The position numbers and the translations under genes were made by a program. From Stutzerimonas azotifigens (GTDB taxonomy: Bacteria > Pseudomonadota > Gammaproteobacteria > Pseudomonadales > Pseudomonadaceae), in assembly GCF_013522725.1 (NCBI RefSeq), contig NZ_JAAMRF010000002.1, positions 434,001 to 498,000 on the forward strand: a stretch of DNA of 64,000 nucleotides, given 5' to 3'. Shown here in pieces: positions 13,553 through 24,410 of the stretch (position 1 is its first letter; each line of letters begins with the position of its first letter). The notes beneath the pieces are model-generated. The model was not told the DNA's origin, searched no databases, and was given only the letters and a program-made list of their open reading frames with translations.

Positions 13553-13564
13553 TGAGGACGGCAC

Positions 13565-13792
13565 ATGCAAATACAGCCCGGGCGCTATCGCCATTACAAG
13601 GGGCCCGAATACCGTGTGTTCGCCGTGGTCCGCCACTCCGAGACCGAGGAAGCGCTGGTGTTCTATCAGGCGCTGTATGGCGAGCAGGGCCTCTGGGTTC
13701 GCCCGCTGTCGATGTTCACCGAGACGGTGGAAGTCGATGGCGAGACAGTTCCGCGCTTTGCCTTGATCGAGGCCGAACCGGCCCGTTTCTGA
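13565..13792 (+). CDS. DUF1653 family protein
   Basis: 75 residues. Typical DUF1653 features: QPGRYRHYKGPEYRVFAVVRHSETEE, then a conserved VFYQALYGEQGLWVRPLSMF segment and a closing ETVEVDGETVPRF. These small soluble beta-barrel-like proteins have no firm function. A GAGGA ribosome site directly abuts the T tract of the fadBA terminator, so the gene needs read-through or a promoter inside fadA. P. aeruginosa has a like gene at the same place between fadA and topA. Confidence 0.88.
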   Translation: MQIQPGRYRHYKGPEYRVFAVVRHSETEEALVFYQALYGEQGLWVRPLSMFTETVEVDGETVPRFALIEAEPARF

Positions 13793-13825
13793 CGCAAAGG
13801 GCAGGACGCTCGGCAGGCCATGCGC

Positions 13826-13855
13826 TTGACCTCGGCTTCGTCGCCACTATATATA
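13826..13855 (+). promoter_or_regulatory. candidate topA promoter
   Basis: -35 TTGACC (13826-13831) and an alternating TATATATA run (13848-13855) give a -10 TATATA at a spacing of 16 or 18 nt. The start would be near 13862, leaving a leader of about 170 nt before topA. Confidence 0.55.
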
Positions 13856-14031
13856 GCGGTGCTTTTGCGGCTCCGTGAATCCGCCAATGCCTGTTCTGGC
13901 ACCCGGCGATGGGCCGCACACCCTGGCGTCATCGTGTCGCTTCAGCTCTGGCTGCGCACGAACGCCGGTTTGCTTTACTGCAGTTCGGGCATCTACCGCC
14001 TTCACATCTCGATTCAGGAACTCTCCTCTCC

Positions 14032-16635
14032 ATGGGTAAATCGCTGGTCATCGTGGAATCACCGGCCAAGGCCAAGACCATCAACAAGTATTTGGGCAAC
14101 CAGTACGTGGTGAAGTCGAGTATCGGCCACATCCGCGACCTTCCCACCAGCGGCTCGGGCACTGCCAACAAAGAGCCGGCCAAGCGCACCAAGAGCGCCG
14201 AAACCGCTGCCCTGTCGCCAAAGGAAAAATCCAAGCGCCAGCTCTTCGCACGCATGGGTGTCGACCCCGAGGCGGGATGGAAGGCCAAGTACGAGATCCT
14301 GCCGGGTAAGGAGAAGGTGATCGAGGAACTGCGGCGCCTGGCCAAGGAAGCCGACACCATCTATCTCGCGACCGACTTGGATCGCGAGGGGGAAGCCATT
14401 GCCTGGCACCTGCGCGAGTCCATCGGTGGCGACGACAGCCGCTACAAGCGCGTGGTGTTCAACGAAATCACCAAGAAGGCGATCCAGGAGGCCTTCTCCA
14501 AGCCTGGCGACCTGGACATCAATCGCGTCAACGCCCAGCAGGCGCGCCGCTTCCTCGACCGCGTCGTCGGTTACATGGTCTCGCCGTTGCTCTGGCAGAA
14601 GATTGCCCGCGGGCTCTCGGCTGGCCGCGTGCAGTCGGTGGCGGTAAAGCTGGTGGTCGAGCGCGAGCGTGAGATCCGCGCCTTCGTGCCCGAGGAATAC
14701 TGGGAAGTCCACGCCGATCTGGCGACCGCGAAAAAGGCCACCGTGCGCTTCGAGGTCGCCAGGCAGAATGGCGAAGCCTTCAAGCCGCTCAACGAAGCCC
14801 AGGCCAACGCGGCGCTGGAGAAGCTCAAGGGCGCCAGCTATAGCGTCGTCAAGCGCGAGGACAAGCCCACCAGCAGCCGTCCCTCGGCGCCGTTCATCAC
14901 CTCCACGCTGCAGCAGGCGGCGAGCAACCGCCTCGGTTTTGGCGTGAAGAAGACCATGATGATGGCCCAGCGTCTCTATGAGGCCGGCTACATCACCTAC
15001 ATGCGTACCGACTCGACCAACCTCTCGGCCGACGCCCTCGGCATGGCCCGGGGCTTCATCGAAAGCGAATTCGGATCGCAGTATCTGCCGGAGAAGGCGA
15101 ACGTCTACTCCAGCAAGGAAGGCGCGCAGGAGGCCCACGAGGCGATCCGCCCGTCTGATGTGAATCTGCGGCCGAACCAGCTTTCAGGCATGGAGCGCGA
15201 CGCCGAACGCCTCTACGATCTCATCTGGCGCCAGTTCGTCGCTTGTCAGATGCCGCCAGCCGAGTACCTGTCCACCGGCGTAACGGTGGCCGCCGCCGAT
15301 TTCGAACTGCGCGCCAAGGGCCGTATTCTCAAGTTCGACGGCTACACCCGGGTGCTGCCGCAGCAGAGCAAGTCCGGCGAAGACGACGTGCTCCCTGAGA
15401 TGAAGCAGGGCGATGCGATGACCTTGCTCAAGCTCGACCCGAGCCAGCATTTCACCAAGCCGCCGGCGCGCTACTCCGAAGCCAGCCTGGTCAAGGAAAT
15501 GGAGAAGCGCGGCATTGGCCGACCTTCGACCTATGCGGCGATCATCTCGACCATCCAGGACCGCGGTTACGTCTCGCTGCATAATCGCCGGTTCTACTCG
15601 GAAAAGATGGGCGATATCGTCACCGAGCGCCTGTCGGAGAGCTTCAACAATCTGATGGACTACGGCTTCACTGCCGCCATGGAAGAAAACCTGGACGACG
15701 TCGCCCAGGGCGAGCGTGAGTGGAAGCACCTGCTCGATGAGTTCTATGGTGATTTCAGGGGCAAGCTCGAGGCGGCTGAAAGCGGTGAGGGTGGCATGCG
15801 AGCCAACCAGCCGACGCTCACTGACATTCCCTGCAAGGTCTGCGGGCGTCCGATGATGATCCGCACCGCGTCCACCGGCGTCTTCCTTGGTTGCTCCGGT
15901 TATAGCCTGCCGCCGAAAGAACGCTGCAAGTCGACGGCCAACCTGATTCCGGGTGACGAGATCGCTGCCGATGACGAAGGCGAATCGGAATCGCGAGTGT
16001 TGTTGGGCAAGCACCGCTGCCCGATCTGCAGCACGGCGATGGATGCCTATCTGCTCGACGAAAAGCACAAGCTGCATATTTGCGGCAACAACCCCGATTG
16101 CTCCGGCTACGAGGTCGAAGAGGGGCAGTACCGTATCAAGGGCTACGAAGGTCCGAGCCTGGAATGCGACAAGTGCGGCAGCGAAATGCAGCTCAAGACT
16201 GGCCGCTTCGGCAAGTTCTTCGGCTGCACCAACAGCGAGTGCAAGAACACCCGAAAGCTGCTGAAAAGTGGTGAGCCTGCGCCGCCCAAAATGGACGCAG
16301 TGAAGATGCCCGAGCTCAAGTGCGAGAAGGTCGACGATACCTACGTTCTGCGCGACGGTGCCTCTGGGCTGTTCCTCGCTGCCAGCCAGTTCCCCAAGAA
16401 CCGAGAAACCCGTGCGCCGCTGGTGGTCGAGCTACTGCCGCACAAGGACGAGATCGACCCGAAGTACCACTTCCTGCTGCTGGCGCCGCAAAAGGATCCG
16501 GAGGGGCGTCCCGCGGTGATTCGCTTCAGCCGCAAAACCAAGGAGCAGTACGTGCAAACCGAGGTCGAGGGCAAGCCGACCGGCTGGCGCGCCTTCTACG
16601 ACGGTGGCAAGTGGAAGGTCGAAGACAAGCGCTGA
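14032..16635 (+). CDS. topA: DNA topoisomerase I (type IA)
   Basis: 867 residues. The TOPRIM domain opens the protein ([19 protein letters not shown], with the acidic triad [12 protein letters not shown]). The catalytic tyrosine is Y323 in [12 protein letters not shown]. Three C-terminal zinc ribbons follow: CKVCGRP...C, CPICSTAM...C and CDKCGSEM...C, near residues 600-745. A further basic domain ends the protein. It relaxes negative supercoils behind RNA polymerase. The start at 14032 is chosen because the conserved N-terminus begins there; the frame extends upstream but without conserved residues. The leader carries the candidate promoter noted at 13826-13855. Confidence 0.98.
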   Translation: MGKSLVIVESPAKAKTINKYLGNQYVVKSSIGHIRDLPTSGSGTANKEPAKRTKSAETAALSPKEKSKRQLFARMGVDPEAGWKAKYEILPGKEKVIEELRRLAKEADTIYLATDLDREGEAIAWHLRESIGGDDSRYKRVVFNEITKKAIQEAFSKPGDLDINRVNAQQARRFLDRVVGYMVSPLLWQKIARGLSAGRVQSVAVKLVVEREREIRAFVPEEYWEVHADLATAKKATVRFEVARQNGEAFKPLNEAQANAALEKLKGASYSVVKREDKPTSSRPSAPFITSTLQQAASNRLGFGVKKTMMMAQRLYEAGYITYMRTDSTNLSADALGMARGFIESEFGSQYLPEKANVYSSKEGAQEAHEAIRPSDVNLRPNQLSGMERDAERLYDLIWRQFVACQMPPAEYLSTGVTVAAADFELRAKGRILKFDGYTRVLPQQSKSGEDDVLPEMKQGDAMTLLKLDPSQHFTKPPARYSEASLVKEMEKRGIGRPSTYAAIISTIQDRGYVSLHNRRFYSEKMGDIVTERLSESFNNLMDYGFTAAMEENLDDVAQGEREWKHLLDEFYGDFRGKLEAAESGEGGMRANQPTLTDIPCKVCGRPMMIRTASTGVFLGCSGYSLPPKERCKSTANLIPGDEIAADDEGESESRVLLGKHRCPICSTAMDAYLLDEKHKLHICGNNPDCSGYEVEEGQYRIKGYEGPSLECDKCGSEMQLKTGRFGKFFGCTNSECKNTRKLLKSGEPAPPKMDAVKMPELKCEKVDDTYVLRDGASGLFLAASQFPKNRETRAPLVVELLPHKDEIDPKYHFLLLAPQKDPEGRPAVIRFSRKTKEQYVQTEVEGKPTGWRAFYDGGKWKVEDKR

Positions 16636-16651
16636 GCCGAGCGCCCTGAGA

Positions 16652-16673
16652 GCAGTCGCCCAGCGGCGACTGC
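16652..16673 (+). terminator. hairpin after topA
   Basis: GCAGTCGCC / GGCGACTGC with loop CAGC, a 9-bp perfect stem, 16 nt after the topA stop. It is followed by CTTCAGTCTC rather than a T run, so termination would be partial. Confidence 0.45.
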
Positions 16674-16748
16674 CTTCAGTCTCTATCGGCTTGCCGTCTG
16701 GGCGTCGCCGAATCATGCTGCTTTCGATCCTGTTGCGGAGAATGCCCC

Positions 16749-17273
16749 ATGGCCCACGAGCTCTATACCCGAACGAATCAGAAGATGTACTTTGCCGGTC
16801 TGTCGCTGGAGAGCTGGCGCCAGGGCGAGCAGGGCGGATCAATGAATGCCCAGGGCCTGATTCAGGCGGAGCGGGAAGCCTGCCTGTTTCACCTGTACGG
16901 CGCGCTGCTAGGCCTCTGTCACGAGATCGCCGGCTATTACCGCTCAGCCGATGCCGGCGCGCCACAGGCCGAAGCAATGCTTACGCCTGCTTCATTGGAG
17001 GCGTATCCGAGTCCGGAGCGTGGTGAACTGGTGGAGCTGGCAAACCACCCGGAAACCTGGCTCGGACAGCTGTTGGCGGCTTATGCGGCGCTGTTCCAGC
17101 CTCCCCAGGTTCCTGCAAAAGTCAAAGTCGACCCTCGCACTCCCTTGATCGAAGCGGTCAGCATGGATGCCGAGGAGGAGGCACCTGGCCTGTCCCGCGA
17201 AGAGGTCGAGGCATGGCGGCAAAACCTCAAGCGCCTGGCGCTGCGCTTTCGCGAGTCGATGACTGAGTGGTGA
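16749..17273 (+). CDS. DUF6586-type hypothetical protein (PA3010-like)
   Basis: 174 residues, largely alpha-helical, with no signal peptide or membrane span. The N-terminus (MAHELYTRTNQKMYFAGLSLE) is followed by helical stretches such as LIQAEREACLFHLYGALLGL and a C-terminal basic helix (WRQNLKRLALRFRESMTEW). I match it to the conserved pseudomonad protein between topA and sulA-lexA (PA3010 in P. aeruginosa). Its function is unknown. Its constant place near SOS genes suggests, but does not show, a link to DNA metabolism. Confidence 0.8.
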   Translation: MAHELYTRTNQKMYFAGLSLESWRQGEQGGSMNAQGLIQAEREACLFHLYGALLGLCHEIAGYYRSADAGAPQAEAMLTPASLEAYPSPERGELVELANHPETWLGQLLAAYAALFQPPQVPAKVKVDPRTPLIEAVSMDAEEEAPGLSREEVEAWRQNLKRLALRFRESMTEW

Positions 17274-17366
17274 TGCCGGCGGCGGGCGCTGGGCTCGACT
17301 ACTGAGGCGAGCCTGTGGCAATCGCGCTCGGCTGGTACAATGGGCTCTTTCATGGAGAGTGATCTC

Positions 17367-17603
17367 ATGCCTACGTCTTTTCTGGAAATTGTCGAACTGC
17401 CCGACGGGCGCATCGTCCTGCGCCGTGCGGACGACGAAGAAGCGCTGCTTACGCTGGACTTTTCAAGCGACGCGAAACTCTTTCTGCAGGGGCAACACGT
17501 TGAAGTTGCCAAGGCGATGATCAATGTTGGGGTGCAGATGGCGGGGCGGATGTCGGAAGGGGAGTTGGAGCGGGAAGAGGAAGGGTCGCGGGTCTTGCAT
17601 TGA
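17367..17603 (+). CDS. small conserved hypothetical protein (PA3009-like)
   Basis: 78 residues, acidic. The sequence (SFLEIVELPDGRIVLRRADDEEALLTLDFS) predicts a short beta-hairpin followed by a helix (VEVAKAMINVGVQMAG). No known catalytic motif is seen. The start at 17367 fits the GGAGAG ribosome site 7 nt upstream; an in-frame ATG at 17352 lies before that site. A TACAAT at 17336-17341 may be the -10 of its own promoter. It is convergent with sulA, with a 27-nt gap. Confidence 0.8.
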   Translation: MPTSFLEIVELPDGRIVLRRADDEEALLTLDFSSDAKLFLQGQHVEVAKAMINVGVQMAGRMSEGELEREEEGSRVLH

Positions 17604-17630
17604 GGTCGGCACGTCCCTGTGCTGACAGAT

Positions 17631-18104
17631 TTAGCAGCCCAGCCTGATATTGAGGCTCTGGGCGCTTCCCCTACGTGCCGCAGCACGCAGCTTCTGTCGT
17701 GTGGCACCGTCGAGTTTTCCGAGCCAGCTGATAACCGTATGGCTGCAGCCTGACATCAGGGCTTTGCAGGCCAGGTCGAGCGCATTGTGCGTGCCCCTTG
17801 GCTGCAATAGCAGAATACGTTCGCGATTGAGCCCGTTTTCCTTCAGCCATTCCTGAGTCAACACCGAGGGTGGTGCGATCAACGTCAACCAGCGGCTGTC
17901 GGCCGCTTCGCTCAGATCCCGCAGGATCGGAGCCAGCAGCAACTGGCAATGCGTGCTGCTGCCGCTGAGGCTCATCTCGCTGAGCCTTTCCGATTCGGAT
18001 TCACTGTCCTTGAGCGGCAGCGTCGAGAAAGACGCCATGTTGTGGGCCAGGAAGCCCTCGAACAAGGACAGCTGCGAGCGTGATGGAATGCTCTGATACT
18101 GCAT
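17631..18104 (-). CDS. sulA: SOS cell-division inhibitor SulA
   Basis: 157 residues. It carries the SulA core: WLTLIAPPSVLTQEWLKENGLNRERILLLQPRGTHNALDLACKAL, read in two blocks, and the C-terminal SHTVISWLG. SulA binds FtsZ and blocks septation while DNA damage persists. It lies 9 nt downstream of lexA on the same strand and has no LexA box of its own, so it must be induced through the lexA promoter. This lexA-sulA pairing is the usual pseudomonad arrangement and differs from the lone sulA of E. coli. Confidence 0.93.
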   Translation of the reverse strand: MQYQSIPSRSQLSLFEGFLAHNMASFSTLPLKDSESESERLSEMSLSGSSTHCQLLLAPILRDLSEAADSRWLTLIAPPSVLTQEWLKENGLNRERILLLQPRGTHNALDLACKALMSGCSHTVISWLGKLDGATRQKLRAAARRGSAQSLNIRLGC

Positions 18105-18113
18105 GGTTTCTCC

Positions 18114-18722
18114 TCAGCGGCGAATTACGCCGACACTCAAACCTTCGATGACCAGTTCCTGCTGCTCGAGGTCGACCTCGATTGGAGCGAATTCGGGATT
18201 TTCCGCAACTAGCCAGACCTTCTTGCCGTCGCGCTTGAAGCGCTTGACGGTGACCTCGTCACCGACGCGGGCGACGACGATCTGGCCGTTGCGGGCTTCA
18301 CGGGTGGTATGCACGGCAAGCAGGTCGCCATCGAAAATCCCGACGTCCTTCATGCTCATGCCACGCACCCGCAAAAGGTAGTCGGCACGTGGATGGAAAA
18401 ATGCAGGGTTGATCTGGCAGGATTCCTCGACATGTTGCTGGGCCAGGATGGGCGCGCCAGCAGCCACGCGGCCAATGATCGGCAGGCCGGTCTCTTCGTT
18501 CGCCGCTTCGAAGCCTGGGATGCGGATGCCGCGCGATGCGCCGGGAGTCATCTCGATGGCGCCTTTCTTGGCTAACGCCTTGAGGTGATCCTCCGCGGCA
18601 TTGGGCGATTTGAAGCCAAGCGCCTGGGCTATCTCGGCACGGGTCGGGGGATAGCCGTTGTCTTCCAGGCAGCTTTTGATGAAGGCTAGGATTTCCGATT
18701 GGCGCGGCGTCAGCTTGATCAT
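18114..18722 (-). CDS. lexA: SOS repressor LexA
   Basis: 202 residues. An N-terminal winged helix-turn-helix ([34 protein letters not shown]) is followed by the S24 protease domain. The self-cleavage bond is A88-G89 (VAAGAP), and the catalytic pair is S123 (RGMSMKD) and K160. It represses SOS genes until RecA filaments trigger self-cleavage. It is the first gene of lexA-sulA and represses itself through the box over its own promoter (18750-18765). Confidence 0.98.
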   Translation of the reverse strand: MIKLTPRQSEILAFIKSCLEDNGYPPTRAEIAQALGFKSPNAAEDHLKALAKKGAIEMTPGASRGIRIPGFEAANEETGLPIIGRVAAGAPILAQQHVEESCQINPAFFHPRADYLLRVRGMSMKDVGIFDGDLLAVHTTREARNGQIVVARVGDEVTVKRFKRDGKKVWLVAENPEFAPIEVDLEQQELVIEGLSVGVIRR

Positions 18723-18749
18723 GGCGGGCTCTGTGCGTTTATCCAGTAG

Positions 18750-18782
18750 CTGGGATTATATACAGTGGCCTGTGGTTGGCAA
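18750..18782 (-). promoter_or_regulatory. lexA promoter with overlapping LexA box
   Basis: On the minus strand, -35 TTGCCA (18777-18782) and -10 TATAAT (18755-18760) are 16 nt apart. The -10 lies wholly inside CTGTATATAATCCCAG (18750-18765), a CTG-N10-CAG LexA box. This is direct evidence for LexA autorepression of the lexA-sulA operon. Confidence 0.9.
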
Positions 18783-18858
18783 TCGCTGTTTTGCCTCGTC
18801 AGGGTTTGCCCTGTGGCACTTTGGGATATGATCCTGGACCCGGCGAGCAGGTTGTCTG

Positions 18859-18893
18859 TTGACTTGGCGCCGTTTGAAACGTAAGTTTCAAAC
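18859..18893 (+). promoter_or_regulatory. psrA promoter and PsrA operator
   Basis: A perfect inverted repeat GTTTGAAAC-GTAA-GTTTCAAAC spans 18872-18893. It fits the PsrA consensus of GAAAC and GTTTC half-sites around a 4-nt spacer. A -35 TTGACT (18859-18864) puts a weak -10 (TAAGTT, 18882-18887) inside the repeat, so bound PsrA would block its own promoter. Confidence 0.82.
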
Positions 18894-18918
18894 AGGTGTT
18901 TGTCTGGCGGAGGGGTCA

Positions 18919-19626
18919 ATGGCGCAGTCCGAAACGGTGGAGCGCATTCTGGATGCTGCGGAACAGCTGTTCGCGGAGAAAGGCTTCGCCGAAACGTCGC
19001 TTCGCTTGATCACCAGCAAGGCCGGCGTCAATCTGGCTGCGGTCAACTATCACTTCGGCTCGAAGAAGGCCCTCATCCAGGCCGTTTTCTCGCGCTTCCT
19101 CGGACCGTTCTGCGCCAGTCTGGAAAAGGAGCTCGATCGGCGAGAATCCGAGTCGGATGTACCCGACACGCTCGAGCAGCTGCTGGAAATCCTTGTCGAG
19201 CAGACCATAGCGGTGAAGCCGCGCAGCGGCGACGACCTGTCGATCTTCATGCGTCTTCTGGGACTTGCCTTCAGCCAGAGCCAGGGCCATTTGCGGCGTT
19301 ACCTGGAAGACATGTACGGCAGGGTGTTTCGCCGCTACATGCATCGGGTACACGAGGCGGCCCCGTCGATCCCTCCGATCGAGCTGTTCTGGCGCGTCCA
19401 TTTCATGCTTGGCGCTGCCGCGTTCAGCATGTCGGGCATCAAGGCGCTGCGTGCCATCGCTGATAATGATTTCGGTGTCGATACTTCCATCGAACAGGTG
19501 ATGCGCATGATGGTGCCGTTCCTGGCCGCTGGTATGCGTGCCGAGAGCGGGATACAGGACGCCTCGCTCGCCGGCGCCCATCCGCGCGCACGTCGCAACG
19601 CGGTAGCCATGCCGGCCAAGGCCTGA
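18919..19626 (+). CDS. psrA: TetR-family fatty-acid-responsive regulator PsrA
   Basis: 235 residues. A TetR helix-turn-helix opens the protein (RILDAAEQLFAEKGFAETSLRLITSKAGVNLAAVNYHFGSKKAL), with a TetR C-terminal ligand domain after it. In pseudomonads PsrA is released from DNA by long-chain fatty acids. It represses beta-oxidation genes and itself and activates rpoS. An AGGGG-type ribosome site lies just before the ATG at 18919. The operator upstream is the best regulatory evidence for the identity. The fadBA operon in the same window is a likely target, though I saw no clean site upstream of fadB. Confidence 0.95.
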   Translation: MAQSETVERILDAAEQLFAEKGFAETSLRLITSKAGVNLAAVNYHFGSKKALIQAVFSRFLGPFCASLEKELDRRESESDVPDTLEQLLEILVEQTIAVKPRSGDDLSIFMRLLGLAFSQSQGHLRRYLEDMYGRVFRRYMHRVHEAAPSIPPIELFWRVHFMLGAAAFSMSGIKALRAIADNDFGVDTSIEQVMRMMVPFLAAGMRAESGIQDASLAGAHPRARRNAVAMPAKA

Positions 19627-19689
19627 GCCTTCGGCTGGGCAGCAGTTACCGCCTCGCCCGAGTTTGCGGCGCCTGTTAAGCTTGCCGCC

Positions 19690-20214
19690 ATGGCTACTCT
19701 CGATCACCTCCATATTTCCATCGCCGATCAGCAGCTCTATGGCTTTTGCCAGGGTCGGCTGCGCTGCCGGCTGCCTGTATCGACTGCCCTGAACGGGGCT
19801 GGCGAGCGCAATGGCTCCGGTTGTACGCCGCGCGGACGACATGTGGTGCGCGCCCGTATTGGCGACGGGCTGCCGGCCGGCGCGGTGTTGCGGGGCAGGC
19901 GCTGGACTGGCGAAACCTGGACGCCGGAGCTGCATGAGCAGCATCCCGGTCGTGACTGGATACTCAGTCGTATCCTCTGGCTAAGCGGTTGCGAGCCGGG
20001 CTTCAATCGCCTTGGCGCGGTCGATACCTTCCGTCGCTACATTTATCTGCATGGCACGCCCGACCGTGAACCGCTGGGCGTACCGCTCTCCCACGGTTGC
20101 GTGCGCCTGCACAGCGCCGACCTGCTCGAGCTGTTTCCGCAAGTTCCGGCCGGTTGCTCCGTGCAGATCGAGGAAGACAGCCGCCCAGACTGGGCAACGG
20201 CCCCTCTCGAATAA
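19690..20214 (+). CDS. YkuD-fold L,D-transpeptidase / L,D-carboxypeptidase without signal peptide
   Basis: 174 residues. The YkuD catalytic motif is complete: H121-G122 and S134-H135-G136-C137-V138-R139, with C137 as nucleophile. The N-terminus (MATLDHLHISIADQQLYGFC) has no Sec signal, lipobox or membrane helix, and the YkuD domain starts at once, so the protein looks cytoplasmic. It ends 14 nt before nagZ, a cytoplasmic muropeptide-recycling enzyme. A cytoplasmic YkuD protein beside nagZ fits an L,D-carboxypeptidase that trims recycled tetrapeptides, as reported for A. baumannii ElsL. Annotation pipelines would call it an L,D-transpeptidase. Confidence 0.85.
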   Translation: MATLDHLHISIADQQLYGFCQGRLRCRLPVSTALNGAGERNGSGCTPRGRHVVRARIGDGLPAGAVLRGRRWTGETWTPELHEQHPGRDWILSRILWLSGCEPGFNRLGAVDTFRRYIYLHGTPDREPLGVPLSHGCVRLHSADLLELFPQVPAGCSVQIEEDSRPDWATAPLE

Positions 20215-20228
20215 GGATTAAGCAAGAC

Positions 20229-21227
20229 ATGCAAGGCTCTCTGATGCTGGACATCGCCGGCACCTGGCTCACCGCCGAGGACCGTCATCTGTTGCGCCAG
20301 CCGCAGGTCGGTGGGCTGATCCTGTTTGCCCGCAATATCGAGGACCCTGCGCAGGTCCAGCAGCTTTGCCGCTCGATTCGTGCGGTGCGCCCGGACCTTC
20401 TGCTCGCGGTCGATCAGGAAGGCGGGCGGGTCCAGCGGCTGCGCCAGGGCTTCGTGCGCCTGCCGGCAATGCGCCGCTTGGCTGCCTGTGCCGATGCGCT
20501 GGCGCTGGCCAAATCCTGCGGCTGGGTAATGGCCACTGAGGTGTTGGCAGTCGGGCTGGACATCAGTTTCGCGCCGGTGCTGGACCTCGATCACCAGCGT
20601 AGCGCGGTGATTGGTGCTCGGTCATTCGAGGCCGACCCTCGGCGGGCGATCGAGCTGATCGGCGCCTTTATCGAAGGCATGCACGAGGCCGGCATGGCCT
20701 GCACCGGCAAGCACTTCCCCGGACACGGGTGGGCCGAGGCCGACTCGCATGTGGCCATTCCCGTCGACGAGCGCGACCTGGCGACCATCCGCAACCATGA
20801 CATGCTGCCGTTCCAGGCGTTGAGCTCGAAGCTGGATGCGGTGATGCCCGCCCATGTCATCTATCCGCAGGTGGATGATCAGCCGGCAGGCTTTTCCCGC
20901 CGCTGGTTGCAAGACATCTTGCGCGGCGAACTCGGTTTCGACGGCGTGATTTTCAGCGACGACCTCTCCATGGCCGGCGCCCATGTCGCCGGCGATGCAG
21001 CCGGCAGGATCGAGGCAGCGCTGGACGCCGGCTGTGACATGGGGCTGGTCTGCAACGACCGTGGCGCCGCCGAGCTCGCGCTGGTCGCCTTGCAGCGCCG
21101 CTCGGTTCAGCCGGCTGCGCGCCTGGCTCGGATGCGCCGTCGCACCAGCGTTTCGCTCGACTACAAGCAGGACCCACGCTGGCTCGCCGCCATCGGTGTG
21201 CTCAGGTCCGCTGACCTGATCGACTGA
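20229..21227 (+). CDS. nagZ: beta-N-acetylhexosaminidase (muropeptide recycling)
   Basis: 332 residues, glycosyl hydrolase family 3 single-domain type. The signature KHFPGHG carries the unusual His/Asp dyad site, and the nucleophile aspartate lies in VIFSDDLSMAGA (residues 243-245). AVDQEGGRVQRL is typical of NagZ. The enzyme removes GlcNAc from 1,6-anhydroMurNAc peptides in the cytoplasm and so affects AmpC induction. The start at 20229 follows AAGGA about 11 nt upstream. It is probably co-transcribed with the YkuD gene before it and, after a 39-nt gap, possibly with mtnP. Confidence 0.95.
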   Translation: MQGSLMLDIAGTWLTAEDRHLLRQPQVGGLILFARNIEDPAQVQQLCRSIRAVRPDLLLAVDQEGGRVQRLRQGFVRLPAMRRLAACADALALAKSCGWVMATEVLAVGLDISFAPVLDLDHQRSAVIGARSFEADPRRAIELIGAFIEGMHEAGMACTGKHFPGHGWAEADSHVAIPVDERDLATIRNHDMLPFQALSSKLDAVMPAHVIYPQVDDQPAGFSRRWLQDILRGELGFDGVIFSDDLSMAGAHVAGDAAGRIEAALDAGCDMGLVCNDRGAAELALVALQRRSVQPAARLARMRRRTSVSLDYKQDPRWLAAIGVLRSADLID

Positions 21228-22004
<777 letters not shown>

Positions 22005-22009
22005 CCGGG

Positions 22010-24298
<2,289 letters not shown>

Positions 24299-24320
24299 GT
24301 GTTCCCGCCGGGATAAGTCC

Positions 24321-24348
24321 GGCGAGCCCGGTCGGGACCGGGCTCGCC
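24321..24348. repeat. 28-nt perfect palindromic hairpin between mfd and the helicase gene
   Basis: GGCGAGCCCGGTC and GACCGGGCTCGCC flank two bases. Flanking GTCC and GGAC extend the stem with a small bulge. There is no T tract on either strand, so it is not a standard terminator. It lies in the 5' leader of the helicase gene and could be an mRNA processing or stability element or a single REP-like copy. Confidence 0.55.
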
Positions 24349-24410
24349 GTCGGACAAAAGTGGGAAGCGGCGCGGCGGCTGTATCGGCAATCGAGGCATG
24401 CGGTTCCTAA

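Noticed and set aside
18786..18802. second LexA box CTG...CAG upstream of lexA
   Set aside because: The spacing is 11 nt instead of 10, and the inner bases do not match the A+T-rich consensus.
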